64,000 bases of DNA, taken from Diplocarpon mali (taxonomy: Eukaryota > Ascomycota > Leotiomycetes > Helotiales > Drepanopezizaceae). Shown in pieces: positions 21,901-33,292 of the stretch. Positions within the stretch are counted from its first letter, which is position 1; every line of letters starts with the position of its first letter. The notes below the pieces were generated by a model. The model made no database searches and was not told where the DNA came from. It was given only the letters and a program-made list of their open reading frames with translations. The stretch lies in contig JAENRP010000039.1 of NCBI GenBank assembly GCA_024741835.1, positions 69,774 to 133,773 of the forward strand, given 5' to 3'. A program made the translations under genes and the position numbers.

Positions 21901-23541
21901 AGAATGTTCAGTTTGGACTGAAGAGGTGTGACTTCGGGGTCTTCTCTCAAGGACATCAGAGTTTTGCCGTAGCTGGAGTTGACGCCAGTCGAGGTCACCA
22001 AGAATGTACCAACACCTTCCGTCACCTGAGCTCCCGATAGGATGAAGGGGTCGAGTTTGCGAAGGCTCTGGTGTTCCTGGATAGCAGCGTAGACCTGGTC
22101 AGCGGGGTGCTTGCGAATCAAGTCCGATTCGCCAGTGGTCTGGGACTCGTCGCATTTGACATTGTGGCCGTCGATGAATATACCATCCACAGGAATCATG
22201 TCTCCAGGTTCCAGGTGCAAGACATCGCCGACCAGAATGTCAAAAACAGAGATTTCGCGTGTCCTGCCTGATCTGAGAACATTGACGTCTCGATCTTGCT
22301 TCTTCTTGTTGAGTTTGACGAATTGGCGTTCTTTTTGGTAATCATTCAAGGAACCAACGACTACCACAATAACAATAGCTGCAATAATGGCTACCCCCTC
22401 AACCCACTCGATTTTTGGATGCTCCGCGTCATGCTTAGTACCTACGGATTGGTAGATACCAACTGCTAGAGAAATAGCTGCTGCGATAGATAACAGAATC
22501 AGCACCTTGTCGTTATACGTGATCCACATGATCTCTAGCAGGCTCTTTCCTTTCTTCACAGGCAATCGATTGTCTTTGAAAATCCGCTTCCGGTCGGAGT
22601 ACGCGTTTGCAGAGACCGGGGTTCTGCGTGGCAAATCTGCCGATTCCTTGGACTGCAAACGGGTGATTGGCGTCTTGAAATCATCGTCCACAGCTGTGGC
22701 ATTTTTTCGCCCAGCGGATATCGCTTGGTCAAAAGTCACATTCCCATCCAATCCAGTCTCGTCGATGCTCAACCCTGCCTTCCTGTCCGACCTAAGACCC
22801 TTTTCCAGTCCCGCCAACCCGCCTAATGCGTAAAATGCTGACAGACTCTTCGGGTTGATGAGCTTGTTCAACTGGCCGGGGGAGAACGCAAACTTATTGT
22901 CATTGGTTGTAAACTCGTCCTCGTGTCCGGGATCAGGTGCAAGAGCCTCAGGGTCGTTCATGATCTCGTCGTTGCCAGCTGCCTGGCCAAAAGCGCGATC
23001 TTTGTCTACTTGCGAGCCGTTGACGGTGTCTCCACTATAGTTCGTGCTCTGGTTTCCATCGTCCGACTCGATCGAATTCTGTCTCGACCTCAACCCTGGG
23101 ACAGCCAAAAACCCAGCCGTCTTATCCCTGGATGTTGGCGAAGATACGTTGTGTGGTGATGTGGGTCTGCTATCGCGGCTATCAAAGGAATTAGAAGCTC
23201 GAAGGTCCGGCACTGATATCCGACTTGCAGCGCTGTTCTGACTGGAATGTTGTGGTCGTCTGGGATGGCTAGTGGCGTCGGAGGGGGAAAGCGGACTGGA
23301 TTGTTCACCCTGTAACGGTGGCGATGAATTAGGCATGGCTCTCATAGCAACTGCATCATCGTCCATAGACTGAGGTGGGCTAACGTTACTGACAGCAGAA
23401 GTGTCGATCGTGATGGTTGGCCTGCAACTGGGGATCAGCGGGGTAGAGCGCGCACAAGTACAGCTCTAGGGGGAATTCCTACGCTCTCTGTCTCTTTCCA
23501 CCTTGCCCTGGCGAGGGCGAGGCGCCGTTGGAATCTGCCAT
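18963..23541 (-). CDS. PMC1: P-type calcium ATPase, Pmc1/PMCA family
   Basis: Four exons on the minus strand (23541-23483, 23421-21676, 21543-19894, 19842-18963) give 1444 residues. This family pumps Ca2+ out of the cytosol, into the vacuole in yeast (Pmc1), and is homologous to plasma-membrane calcium pumps (NCA-2/NCA-3 in Neurospora). A disordered N-terminus of about 300 residues precedes the first membrane helices. PEGLP in helix M4 is at 584-588. The phosphorylated aspartate is D627 in DKTGT, followed by TGDNMITA and GDGTNDAP hinge motifs and the C-terminal helix string LLWVNLIMDTMAALALATDPP-like. Introns are 61, 132 and 51 bp. The first coding exon is only 59 nt and its donor is the weak GTAGGA. 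The C-terminal ~190 residues are Ser/Arg-rich and may be a regulatory tail. Length and motifs are complete. Confidence 0.95.
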
Positions 23542-24397
23542 GATTCAGGCGTCGAGTATGTTATTGGTTTCGAAAAGTTCTTGTCCACTGGTCAGCACAC
23601 AGGGCCCGGGCGCAAGACCTTGGGCCCAGATTCCTGATGGTAGGTGAGGCTGCAGGTTCGTCGGCATCTGAGTGAGGCTGTGTCGCGTTGAGACGGAGTC
23701 CTAGACATTGCAAAATCTAAATCAGCCAGGGGACGTCTTGCGTTTGCTTGTCGTGGACAAAGGGAGTGGTTTGGTTGTGAAAGCTACGAGCCAAGGCTGC
23801 GAACTGCGGCAGAATTGTTGGAGGGAGCTCTTAGCCATTGCTTTTATTCCAAGCAAGAATGCTTGCCTCTGCCAATAACTCTGGGCATGGGAGAATTGGC
23901 CATGACAGCCGGAAGATCGCTCACCTCTTCTCCAGCGCGTCGAGCAAACAGCGGCCGTGGGAACCCTGTCTTTGTTTATCAGGGTCGTGGATTCGGAGGC
24001 GTTCGAGTTTCCCAGGGAACCTGAGCACAATACGGGCTTTAGCGATATTCCATCGAGATTCCGCCGACGTCGCAGTGTTGTGAAGCAGAGAATCGAGACG
24101 AGGCAGCAGACGCAGCGAGAAGAGATCCCAAAGTCAACAAGCAGATAAAGTAGAAAATAAAGGGCGGAGGGCCGCGGAGCAGGAGATGGTAAAAGCTTCG
24201 CGGCGCTCGATCCTCGGCCTCCTTTGATAATTGCTTGGTCTTTCACAAAGAGGATAGGGTGTGGGGACGCGGGTCTGAGTCTGGGGCGGCCATGTCGAAT
24301 GCAGGAGGTGGTAGCGCCATGAGCGAGGCTGTGCAGGGCCGGCCCATCTTGACGACTCATCTGCGCCTACGGACCAAGGCCACGCATATGTGAAGGC

Positions 24398-24421
24398 GAA
24401 TGTGAATGTGAATGTGAATGT
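24398..24421 (+). repeat. TGTGAA hexamer repeat
   Basis: Four copies of a 6-bp unit follow each other upstream of the calcium ATPase gene. Confidence 0.7.
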
Positions 24422-24614
24422 CGATCGGTTGGGAGGTCAATGGTGCGACTGTCGTGTTGGTGTTTGGGGCATTTGCCCACAGACCTGGCATGCATGGCTC
24501 ATGTTCACTCCTCCGCTCCTCTCCTCTCCTCTCCTCCCTTCCCTCTGCCCTCCCCTCTCACTTGCCGTGATCCCACCCGCCATCTGAAGCCGCAGATCAG
24601 AGCAGGGAACCAGG

Positions 24615-24651
24615 TATCCAGCTATCCAGCTATCCAGCTATCCAGCTATCC
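24615..24651 (+). repeat. 8-bp tandem repeat (TATCCAGC), 4.6 copies
   Basis: Perfect copies of an octamer lie about 1.1 kb upstream of the calcium ATPase start. The array is short and exact, so copy number may vary between strains. Confidence 0.85.
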
Positions 24652-25026
24652 AAGGCCGCAGTCCCTGATTCCCCCTTCCGACCCTCTCGCGAGGCTGAGC
24701 CTGCAGTTTCATTCTCCCTTCGAGACCATCTTACCTCGGAAGCCGGCCAGCAGTACGACAAGCCGAGACAGTTCAGCACGGCTTGTTCCCGCGGTACAGT
24801 GGAAATCAAAATCAGGATCAAGATCAGGCTCATGATGGAGACGAACAAACCTACTCCCCGCCCTCACCGTGATCGAATCCCACATTCTTCGACAAGGAGA
24901 GTAAACGGCACGTGTTCTACACACCCGCTTCTGAGGTATCTACTGCTACAGCTACACCTTGCCCAGCCAACCTCTTGGCACCCACCCCCTCCGTCCACCG
25001 ATCACTGACCAGCTCTCCAAGAAATA

Positions 25027-25302
25027 CATAGTCCATGGGGAAATAATTTGAGGTTTTCTGTCTGTGCGCTATACTAGAACTTTCTTTTGTGCAGGGGTTT
25101 CGACAGGGGGTATTTGAAGCTTAGGAATCAATAACAGTTGAGATAATTAGAGATTTGATTAGGGAAATGCCAAATAGATGTAAAGCAGTGATTGACGCAA
25201 AAGTTGGCTATATAAAATACTAAGGAATTCAATAAAAGCAGCATTGCTAAGAATCTAGTGTGCACAGACAGGGAACCTCAGATTATTACACCCTGTACGA
25301 AG
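25027..25302 (+). mobile_element. 276-bp MITE, copy 1 (TA-flanked)
   Basis: This element is repeated in inverted orientation at 39984-40259 with the same length and only two differences (near 25170 and 25183). Its ends are imperfect inverted repeats: the outer 41 bases match the reverse complement of the other end at 32 positions, including the shared core CTGTCTGTGC. TA dinucleotides flank it at 25025-25026 and 25303-25304, as for Tc1/mariner-pogo type insertions that duplicate TA. It has no coding capacity. It is AT-rich inside and lies between the sirtuin 3' end and the calcium ATPase promoter. Confidence 0.88.
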
Positions 25303-25304
25303 TA

Positions 25305-26708
25305 AAACGCCCAAGCCCCCCAGAGCCCAACGCCAAACCCAAAACCTCTCCCGCCCTGGATAGAGATAATGACAAGCCTCAGTCCCGAAACTCAAATTCC
25401 CATCACCGCTCTGTTGACACACACAGCACAGTCCTCGCCTTCACGGGGCTGCACATGTTGGGCATCTCACGTCGTATCTACTACATGACATGGCATGGAC
25501 CTTGACCAGCCTCAATACTCACCCACCTAGCCCTGTGCAGTCAACGGTCAACACACCCAGCCCATGGCATGCTCACAAGAAAGAAAATGAAAAGAACTAC
25601 ATGGTGGGTACGTATATACCTACCTTGTATATATATACCTTACATGCCTTAGTACGCCTACCTCCCTGCCTCCCCACCCCCCCCCCCCCTTCAAAAAGGA
25701 AAAAGAGTGGGGATCTACATCTACATCTACAAGCCGAGCAAAACGGCCTTTCTCTATTACGGTCACGCACTCGCTTGAACGTACACAGTACGCGATGTTC
25801 ATTGCCGCACCCACTTTGTCCTCTGCACGTACTTACCACAGAGCCGAGGCAGTAATTGCCTCAATTATGCAGTAATTCATTCCCCCCACCCTCCCTTCTC
25901 TAGATATACCAGACAGATTAACCAAGAAGAGACGCGGGTGAGCTAACTTGGTCTGCCCCCCGCCCTTGTTAAGGTCTCCCTGTGTACTCGTGTCATGTAG
26001 TTTTGAGGGGCTGCGTACTCCACGTGCTTGTACTATGCGGTCTATATCTTCACCTGTATATATGTGTATATATGCACACACGCGAGGTCGGTATCAGGGC
26101 GCGGTGCCAAGTAAATTTCATTAAACATCTTCAAACTACCCGAGGAGACTGACTAGACAGAGCCACGCAAAGTCAGCGGTGTAGAGAGACCTTTGCCCTG
26201 TCGTCATCCTGCCAGCATCTAATCCACATCAAGCACAGTCCAGCACAGCCCCTCCTTCCACCGCCATCGCACATTCGTGGTAAAGCCAAGCAAGCACTCG
26301 CCACCCCTCTACGGGCTAGAAATCAGACGTATGAAATGAAATACAATGCCCGTTCAGACCAGTCCAGTCCACAAGCAACAAGTCTCCTTCAGAATTCGAG
26401 TCTTTTCCGGCACCGAATTTGCGGTCGGGATACGCGAAAAAGGTCTGGAAACGTAACATGAAAGCATCGCTCGCTCGCTAAAGAACCACGTTCCAACGCC
26501 GAAAGACATGCACCCGGGACAGAGGAAGGGAAACCGGAAGCCATGGCTCTCTCTCGCAGTGGCAACAAGAAAAAGATCGTCGTGTCGTGTATGGACGCAT
26601 CACCAATGCAACGTGCGGCGTCTCCCACAAGGCCATCGTCTCCACCAGGTGGGTGTGGCAGTACCCGTCTCTTTCGTAAATATGTGCCTCCGATCGTGGC
26701 GCATCCCC
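25305..26708. other. No gene seen; low-complexity and 3' flank of the sirtuin gene
   Basis: It includes a C-run of about 13 bases near 25680, a short TCTACATCTACA repeat near 25715 and alternating TA/TG sequence near 26045-26080. Short frames show no family signal. Confidence 0.45.
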
Positions 26709-28253
26709 TCACTTCTTGACAGTGAACGTGTGCCGGCTCTGAAACCCCTCCTCGAGCCTAACCTCGACCTGCTGATCTTCGGGAATCATGTCGTGCCGTA
26801 GGTCCCATCCAGCGCGTCGGCACAGCTCCGCCACGACGACGTCGCAGTCGCCGAGCAGATCCAAGTCAAAGTTGACGTGGCTGACTGGTGTTCGGGAGAT
26901 GTACATCTGGGGGATGTGGGCGGGGAGGTACGGCACGACTTCAGACACCGGTGCGACTTTTAGCGAGGTCCCGATCACGATCACTAGATCCACGAGGTCT
27001 TTGTCGTGGTTGGTCAGCCGCTCGGAGAAGTGATCTGGGAGTGCTTCGCCGAAGAAGGTGATGTCAGGCTTCATGACGCCGGACTTTGGATCGTCGTATT
27101 CGCCGTCGGAGGAACTATCTGCTGCGTCCAGGTCGAAGCGCTTTTTCTTCTTGTCCTGGCCGTTGTTCGAGCGCTTGCGCTTCATCGCGGCTGGCGCCCT
27201 CATCTTGCGCGCATTGGCGAGGCAGCGGTCGCAGTGCGGGATGCGGCCAGCTCTGATATCAGGGAATATGAGGTGGCCTTCGACCTGGTATTTGCACTCT
27301 ATGCAGCTGGCGGTGGCGAAGGACCCATGGCATTGAATCAATTTTTCGGGCAGGATTCCAGCGCTTGTCTCGATGTTGTCAATGTTCTGCGAGTAGTTGG
27401 TGAGGAGCTTGCCTTTTTGTTGGAGGAGGTGGATGAAGGCATGAGTGGGGGTGAAACGATCTGTAGAAGGGAGGATGTCCTTTGCGACCGAGTAGAAGAT
27501 CGTAGGGTCTTCACGGAAGATTCGAATGTCGAAGACTTCTTGAGGGTCGCTGAGGCCAAGGTGTTCCAGCTTTGAGTAGAGGCCCATTTCAGGAGATCGA
27601 AAATCGGGGATCCCTAGACTAGTCGAGATCCCGGCTCCAGAAAGAACAATAATGTTCCTCGCCTTCCTGATCAGAGCGACGGCATCATCAACCGTGTTGT
27701 ATTGCGGTAATTTGATCCTCTTGGATAGCTCTCGGCTGATGGCGAGCCCCAGAAACTGGTAATAGGTATCGTCTTGGAGACCTTCAAGCGAGGCGGGTGG
27801 CCGAACACCAAAAGCCGTCAGCAGCTTTTTTGCTGTGACTGTGCCGGCTTCGATAGTCTGCTCGCAGAACTTATTCGGGCCAATCTCGCGAAGTAGCTGC
27901 CGATAAACAAGTGCTTCTTGCAGCGTGCAGGCCTCTTCTGCATCGGGGTTTAGCGATACGTCGGAGTTGTACTCGAATTGATCTCAAGACTCACCACCAC
28001 CAGCCAGATTCTCATCTCCAATTTCCTCCAGAGATCCCTCGGCCTCGACCATGGATTGCAGGTCCCAATCTTCCTCGTCGTCCGACAGCTCGTTTCCTAG
28101 TTCTTGCTCCTCGTCACCTGACTGCGACCCGTACACGTTGGAAGGCTCTAAGTCGAGGCCGTTGACACGTTGCGCCGATCTGCGCGCAGCAGGAGACTCC
28201 TCCTCACTGCCAGACCCGAGGTTGATGACATTTGCCACGGCAGACTTCGTCAT
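26709..28253 (-). CDS. SIR2: Sir2-type NAD-dependent protein deacetylase (class I sirtuin)
   Basis: Exons 28253-27995 and 27937-26709 give 495 residues. Sirtuins remove acetyl groups from lysines, typically of histones, using NAD+. The first exon encodes an acidic nuclear-type N-terminus. The catalytic domain begins near residue 90. GAGIS (187-191) and the following GIPDFRS bind NAD; SQNID leads to the catalytic histidine in QCHG (about 290); the zinc site is CIEC (about 298/301) and CDRC (about 322/325). A Lys-rich insert (KRKRSN to KKKKR, about 337-352) is a likely nuclear signal, and FFGEALP follows. The layout matches the Sir2/Hst1/SIRT1 group. The intron is 57 bp (GTGAGT, GCTAAAC, GCAG), a multiple of three, and contains an in-frame TGA. 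Without splicing the protein would stop after residue 90. Confidence 0.92.
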
Positions 28254-28713
28254 CGTGGGCTGTGGGACAGAGCCACGTCTTGCTGTGCTCAACTTGGGGG
28301 TCGGTTGAAGATTGCGAGAACTCCGACCAACTCGACTCCACCGGCAATACGAGTAGAGAGTTGTCGGCAGGTGAGGCTGGCGGGAAGCGGTTATCACAAT
28401 CCTTGTCGGAGAAAGGGTTTCGGCTACAGTACAGGTCAATATCAGACTATCGGACTATCGGACTAGCGTGGAGGTAGCAGCTGGGGCAGCCATCGATCGA
28501 CCTTCGACCCACTATCCTTAGCCGCGACTCGCTTGTGTTGCAGGCGCGCGGTTAATCGACGCTATCAACCAACGCTACCCACCTACATACATTACATTCC
28601 TTACCTTTCTACCTCCCTACAACCATCTTAGGTACCGGTTCGCAATCCCGGGATTCAGTATCAAGTGCCGAATTGAGAGAGGAATATCATCCGAGCCATG
28701 TCTCGGACCCAGT
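28254..28713. promoter_or_regulatory. Shared divergent promoter of the sirtuin and FUSC-like genes
   Basis: The two genes are transcribed away from each other across 460 bases. Pyrimidine-rich sequence near 28580-28630 would serve the plus-strand gene. A minus-strand frame upstream of the sirtuin ATG stays open to about 28439 but lacks family similarity and is probably leader. A short out-of-frame ATG at 28698 precedes the FUSC-like start. Confidence 0.45.
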
Positions 28714-31700
28714 ATGGAAATGGCTTCTTCCAAAGACAACGGCGAGGGCGAGACGCCCCGACTGCTTTTCACAGCTCCGTCATCCGGCCCGCCACCTCAA
28801 ACGTCCTCACTGAATACTCAAGGCAGCGCAGATGGCCCGGGCCTTCATCGCCGACGAGTGTCTCACGGCGGCCATGATGATGGCAGTGCTGGGCCGGGGA
28901 AGCGCGGAAAGCAGATCCGTCTCCAAGCACTGTCAGGTGACCCGGGATCATCTGCTCCGAGATCATCTGCTTCTAGCATCTATATGGGGTCATATAGTCC
29001 ACGAAGATCAAGAGGATCTCACAGGAGCTCAGTGGGCTCTGTATCAGCCATTCCTCGTGCCAGCATGAGCCATAGCCACCTCGAAAGCCTACGTCACGAT
29101 CTAGACCTGGATCTGGAGACGTATGGGGTTGAAGAATTCCGTGATGGCTTTTTCGATGCCTCTTTTCTCAAGCCACCCGAGGTCAATCACGAAGAATTGA
29201 TGAGAGATGCAGAGTGTACACTCCCCGCTGCCTTTAAAAAGCCCAACCCTCTCTCTCCTAAGGCCTTCTTCCCACACCAGTGGCAGGGAATCAAAGAAGT
29301 CGTTAAAGACGTAGCAGCCACGAGAGCTGGTATCAAGTTGACCAAGTCTTTTCTTGCTTTCTTCATTGCGTATATATTATGTCTGATACCGGCCGCCAGA
29401 GTATGGCTGGGACGGTACAGTTATATAATGGTCGTCTCTACAATCATCAACCATCCAGGTCGGACAGTCGGAGCTCAGATTGATGGAGCATTCTCCACAA
29501 TCTTCGGTTCAGCTACAGGCTTGGGATGGGGGGCATTTGCTCTCTGGATATCGGATTCCACATCTGTAGCTAGAAGAGGATATGGAGGGATATTGGCTAC
29601 TTTCCTTTTGCTTTTCATGGGGACCATTGCAGCCATCAGATCCTACTTCGTGCGGTCATACCAAATGGTAATTTGCGCTGGGATAGCCATTATCTATACT
29701 TGCCTCGCAGATACAGCAGAGGAAGTCCACTGGAAAAAACTATTCGTAAGTGCTATGATAACAATTTAATTTTCGCTCGACAATGTGCCAGACTCGGAAG
29801 CACATGTACTTTATGACTTCTCGATGCAACTACTGACTCCTCCGCTCCTTTAGGATTTCGGTATTCCTTGGTTATACGGTCAAGCACTTTGTCTTTTTAT
29901 TTGTTGCTCCATCTTCCCAGATGCTGGAGCCCGACCCCTCGCAGTGTCTTTACACAATGCCTTTGGCGTGATGCAAGACGGGCTGGTAATTCCTCAGTCA
30001 GATCCTGTAATGCTACATCGACAACTGGCATGGTCGTTTGTCAGCCTATCACAGGCTCATAGAGACCTCATCTTGGACATTTCCATCACACGGTTTCAAC
30101 CATCAGATGTTGAATCGCTTCGAAATATTATGCAAGGAGTGATTCGATCACTCCTATCTCTCAAAATGGAAACTCAATTGTTCAACGGATCTGAGCCTAG
30201 TCCGGTCGAGTTTCCCGCTGCTGATGATCATCGGGGTCGCTGTGCAGCCTCTTCTGGGAAGGAGGTGAAATGTGTCAATGATGACGAACAGCCAGATGTG
30301 GAAACTCAATTTGATGACCTCACCGAGAGAAAGGACGCAGTCATCAATATTGACAGCCCAGCCGTACGGCCTGCTACCAACCGGACGTCAACAGGAGAGC
30401 GAGCTGTCAGACTTGTTGCCAGTCGACTAGCAGACCCAACATCTAAGCTCTTGTCGTGTATGAGGGGCTCCCTAGAGCGATGCGATGCCGTCATGATGGA
30501 GATTTCTGGGTATCGTAAATACCTGGGTCCTCCCAAAGCTATTTCAGTCGACATACTGGGCTCGTTGGCGAAGCTGCGGAAGACTATGGTCAAGTATGAT
30601 GACGAGGAAGAATCACTCATGAACAGCCCAGCCTTGCCCCCAACGTATTCTGATCATCCTGAGGTTGTGGAGCTCTTCCTTTTCGTTCATCCCATCAGAC
30701 AAGCCGCACGCACTGTCGAGTCTCTCATGGTGAAAGTCATGGAAATGCAGCAAAGGTGCAGAGGTTGGAGACTCTATCTGCCTTCCTACCCATTGAAAAA
30801 GGCAATGCAACGTACCAATGCTCAAGTGCGCCATGATCGTGGCGGTCTAACAGCAGGCTTCTACTTTCAAAGCCAGAACCAGCTGGCCCGAACAATGAAA
30901 GGCATGGCCAATGTATACAAACCGCTTCCCCGTCAGCGACGACACGATCATCGAGTAGAGGATGAGGGAAAAGAGTCTTCGCAAAGGACTGGAACGGTCG
31001 GAAAATACGAGGAGAAAGATGCTGCTACAGACAGGACGTTGCAAATATCGAGGAAGAAACGCATCCGATACAGGCTTTGGGAGGCTATGCATCGGTTACA
31101 GGGCTTTGAGACGAGATTTGCGCTAAAAGTGGCTATTACAACTTCCCTGTTGTCGGTACCCGGCTGGCTAGATCAGAGTGAAGGATGGTGGAATCGAAAT
31201 GAGACCTGGTGGGCAGTCGTTAGTAAGAGCACACCTCAATATCCTGCTTGTGCTCTCCGACCATGTTTTCATGCCTCCCACCTACATCCAAGTTTTCAAG
31301 ATAATATATCGTACCAATCAGTGCCTGGCTAATTGCAATATCTAGTGGTCTGGATAATGTCCCACCCAAGAGTTGGAGGAAACTTCCAAGACCTCATTAC
31401 CCGCTCCTTCTGCGCCGCCCTAGGAGCCGTTTGGGGCGGTCTAGCATATGGAGTTGACAACGGCAATCCCTATGTCATGGCTCTATTCGCAGCAACTTAC
31501 ATGATTCCCATGATCTACCGCTTTACCCAAAGTTCTCATCCGCGCTCAGGCATCGTCGGCTGCGTCTCGTTTGTCGTCGTGTCTCTTAGCGCCAAAACGA
31601 GCGATGGTGTACAGTCAAGCGTGCATATTGCCTGGACTCGTGGAATGGCTTTGGTTGTGGGAGTAGTTGCTGCTGTGGTGGTGAACTGGATGCTGTGGCC

Positions 31701-32874
31701 GTTTGTGGCGAGGCATGAGCTGAGAAAGGCCTTGTCATCTATGATGATATACTCAAGTATCATATACCGTGGCGTGGTAGCCAAATACGTTTATGTATGT
31801 GTCAATGTCCGTCTTTTTCCTCTCAATGTCTTAGGATATCGGCTTTCGGGTCATATATGGAGCCAAAGATCCCAAGAGGATCATTAAAAACTGTAGATCA
31901 CAGGGCTTACTCTCACACAGTATGAGGCAGGACAAGAGCCTTCGAAGGAAGACATAGCACGATCAGGTAAGAAAAATCTTCCCGGGCTCTAATTATTGTT
32001 ATCCACAGTCTGATACTGTTCTAGAAATGCTCGAAGGTCGTCTTAGGGAAGGCTTCGTTCGCATCCGGCAACTCCTGGTACTCTCCTACAACATGTCATA
32101 TATATATCGAAGAACAACTAACATCCCTAGGCCCTAACCCGCCATGAAATCCGACTTCGCGGCCCTTTCAATCCACTCCCCTACTCGGCGCTCATCGATG
32201 GCTGCGAGAATTTCTTTGAGTACCTAGTTTCCGTCCGCCAATCCTCGCTCTTCTTCCACCCTCACTACCTGTCCGATGACGAGCAGGCCGTTGAAAGCCT
32301 CCTCACCTACCGTCGGGATGCGGTCGCTGCCATACTGATGAATCTCTACATACTTGCTGGTGCGTTGAGAGGAGATCAGAAAGTCCCGGTACGTATTTAT
32401 CCTCGCTGCCATCACTAAACCCTCAACACTCACTCCTTCAAAATGTTGCCCAAAGGTTTCAGCGCATTCATAACTCCTCATTGATCACGTAACCAGCGCT
32501 ACCTTCCAAATGCAGCTCTAGCTCGTAAGCGCCTCCTCTCGCATATGGCCACCCTGGAAGCCTCGCAAGCCGCCCGTGCCTCCAACAACCTACGAGCCGC
32601 GACCGAGGAACGCGAAAGCAGGAAGTGGTCACAGATATACAGCTACTCGTACAGTCAGAGCCTGACGGGGTGTGTACAGCAGCTGGAACACCTGCAGAAG
32701 TACACGAAAGAGATCGTGGGTGAGCAAGGGTACGTGATGTTCTTGCGTTTGTGTCGAGCCTGGATCTTTCGAGGACCTACAAGAAAGTTTGCCGTCGCCG
32801 GATGCGCAGGCTTTTCCCACCAAGGTCTTCATCTCTTGAAGAGCAGTTACCCATTTCCTGAACCTGTTGCTTAA
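28714..32874 (+). CDS. FUSC/DUF2421-family membrane protein, Bre4-like
   Basis: Seven exons (28714-29745, 29854-31222, 31346-31794, 31921-31966, 32025-32077, 32131-32388, 32497-32874) join in frame to about 1194 residues. The family resembles yeast Bre4 (YDL231C) and bacterial aromatic-acid exporters; substrate unknown. A Ser-rich N-terminus is followed by a first membrane block (SFLAFFIAYILCLIP and further helices, about 210-330). A long cytosolic region comes next, then a second membrane block after the third exon begins (VVMVWIMS, FFAATYMIPMIYRF-like and VVGVVAAVVVNWMLW), and a helical C-terminus (HEIRLRGPFNPLPYSALIDG). Two exons are very short (46 and 53 nt). Intron 5 has a perfect CTAAC branch site. 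The last ~50 residues after GEQG look unlike the family, and GTACGT at about 32730 may start a final unmodelled intron, so the 3' end is uncertain. Confidence 0.83.
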
Positions 32875-33292
32875 AAATGGCGCAAGAACAAAATGATCCA
32901 GCTTGTTGCTAACACATAGAATCAGATTCGATTCCCTCGATCCAGACTTTTAAGGGGACACCACGAAACCTAGTTGTATGAGCCACAGAAAACGCCAGAC
33001 TGCAGCACCACACGGTGACGATCTTGTCATTGTATTTCCGGTGAACATCTATTCACTTACCTATCTAGCCTGATCTCGACACCCATCATACAAACATTCT
33101 GGCATTCAACGCCCAATGTGTCCATCTCAAGTCAACATGGAAAAGCGATAAAAAAAGAGACAAATACCCTTAACTAACCTGAACACCTCGCTTCGCTAAT
33201 CCAGTTCATAATACCAATCCCAACAAAATGCATATACCAATACTTTACCAATACCAATACTCCAACACACTTCCAACCCATCCAACCGACCA
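32875..33292. other. Intergenic between convergent genes
   Basis: This 3' flank of the FUSC-like gene and DNA2 contains a repetitive AATACCAAT motif near 33210-33260. No gene is seen. Confidence 0.5.

Larger units (their letters stand above)
23542..25026 (-). promoter_or_regulatory. Upstream region of the calcium ATPase gene with GAGGCTG sites
   Basis: No gene is supported in these 1.5 kb. GAGGCTG occurs at 23646, 23674, 24325 and 24691. It is close to the calcineurin-responsive element GNGGC(G/T)CA bound by Crz1 in yeast, which controls PMC1 there. The match is imperfect, so regulation by a Crz1 homologue is only a suggestion. Pyrimidine-rich stretches near 24500-24560 lie on the plus strand. 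Confidence 0.3.

Noticed and set aside
27961..27994. Nonsense mutation in the sirtuin gene
   Set aside because: The TGA falls inside a 57-nt segment with a consensus donor, branch site and acceptor whose removal keeps the frame, so an intron is the better reading.
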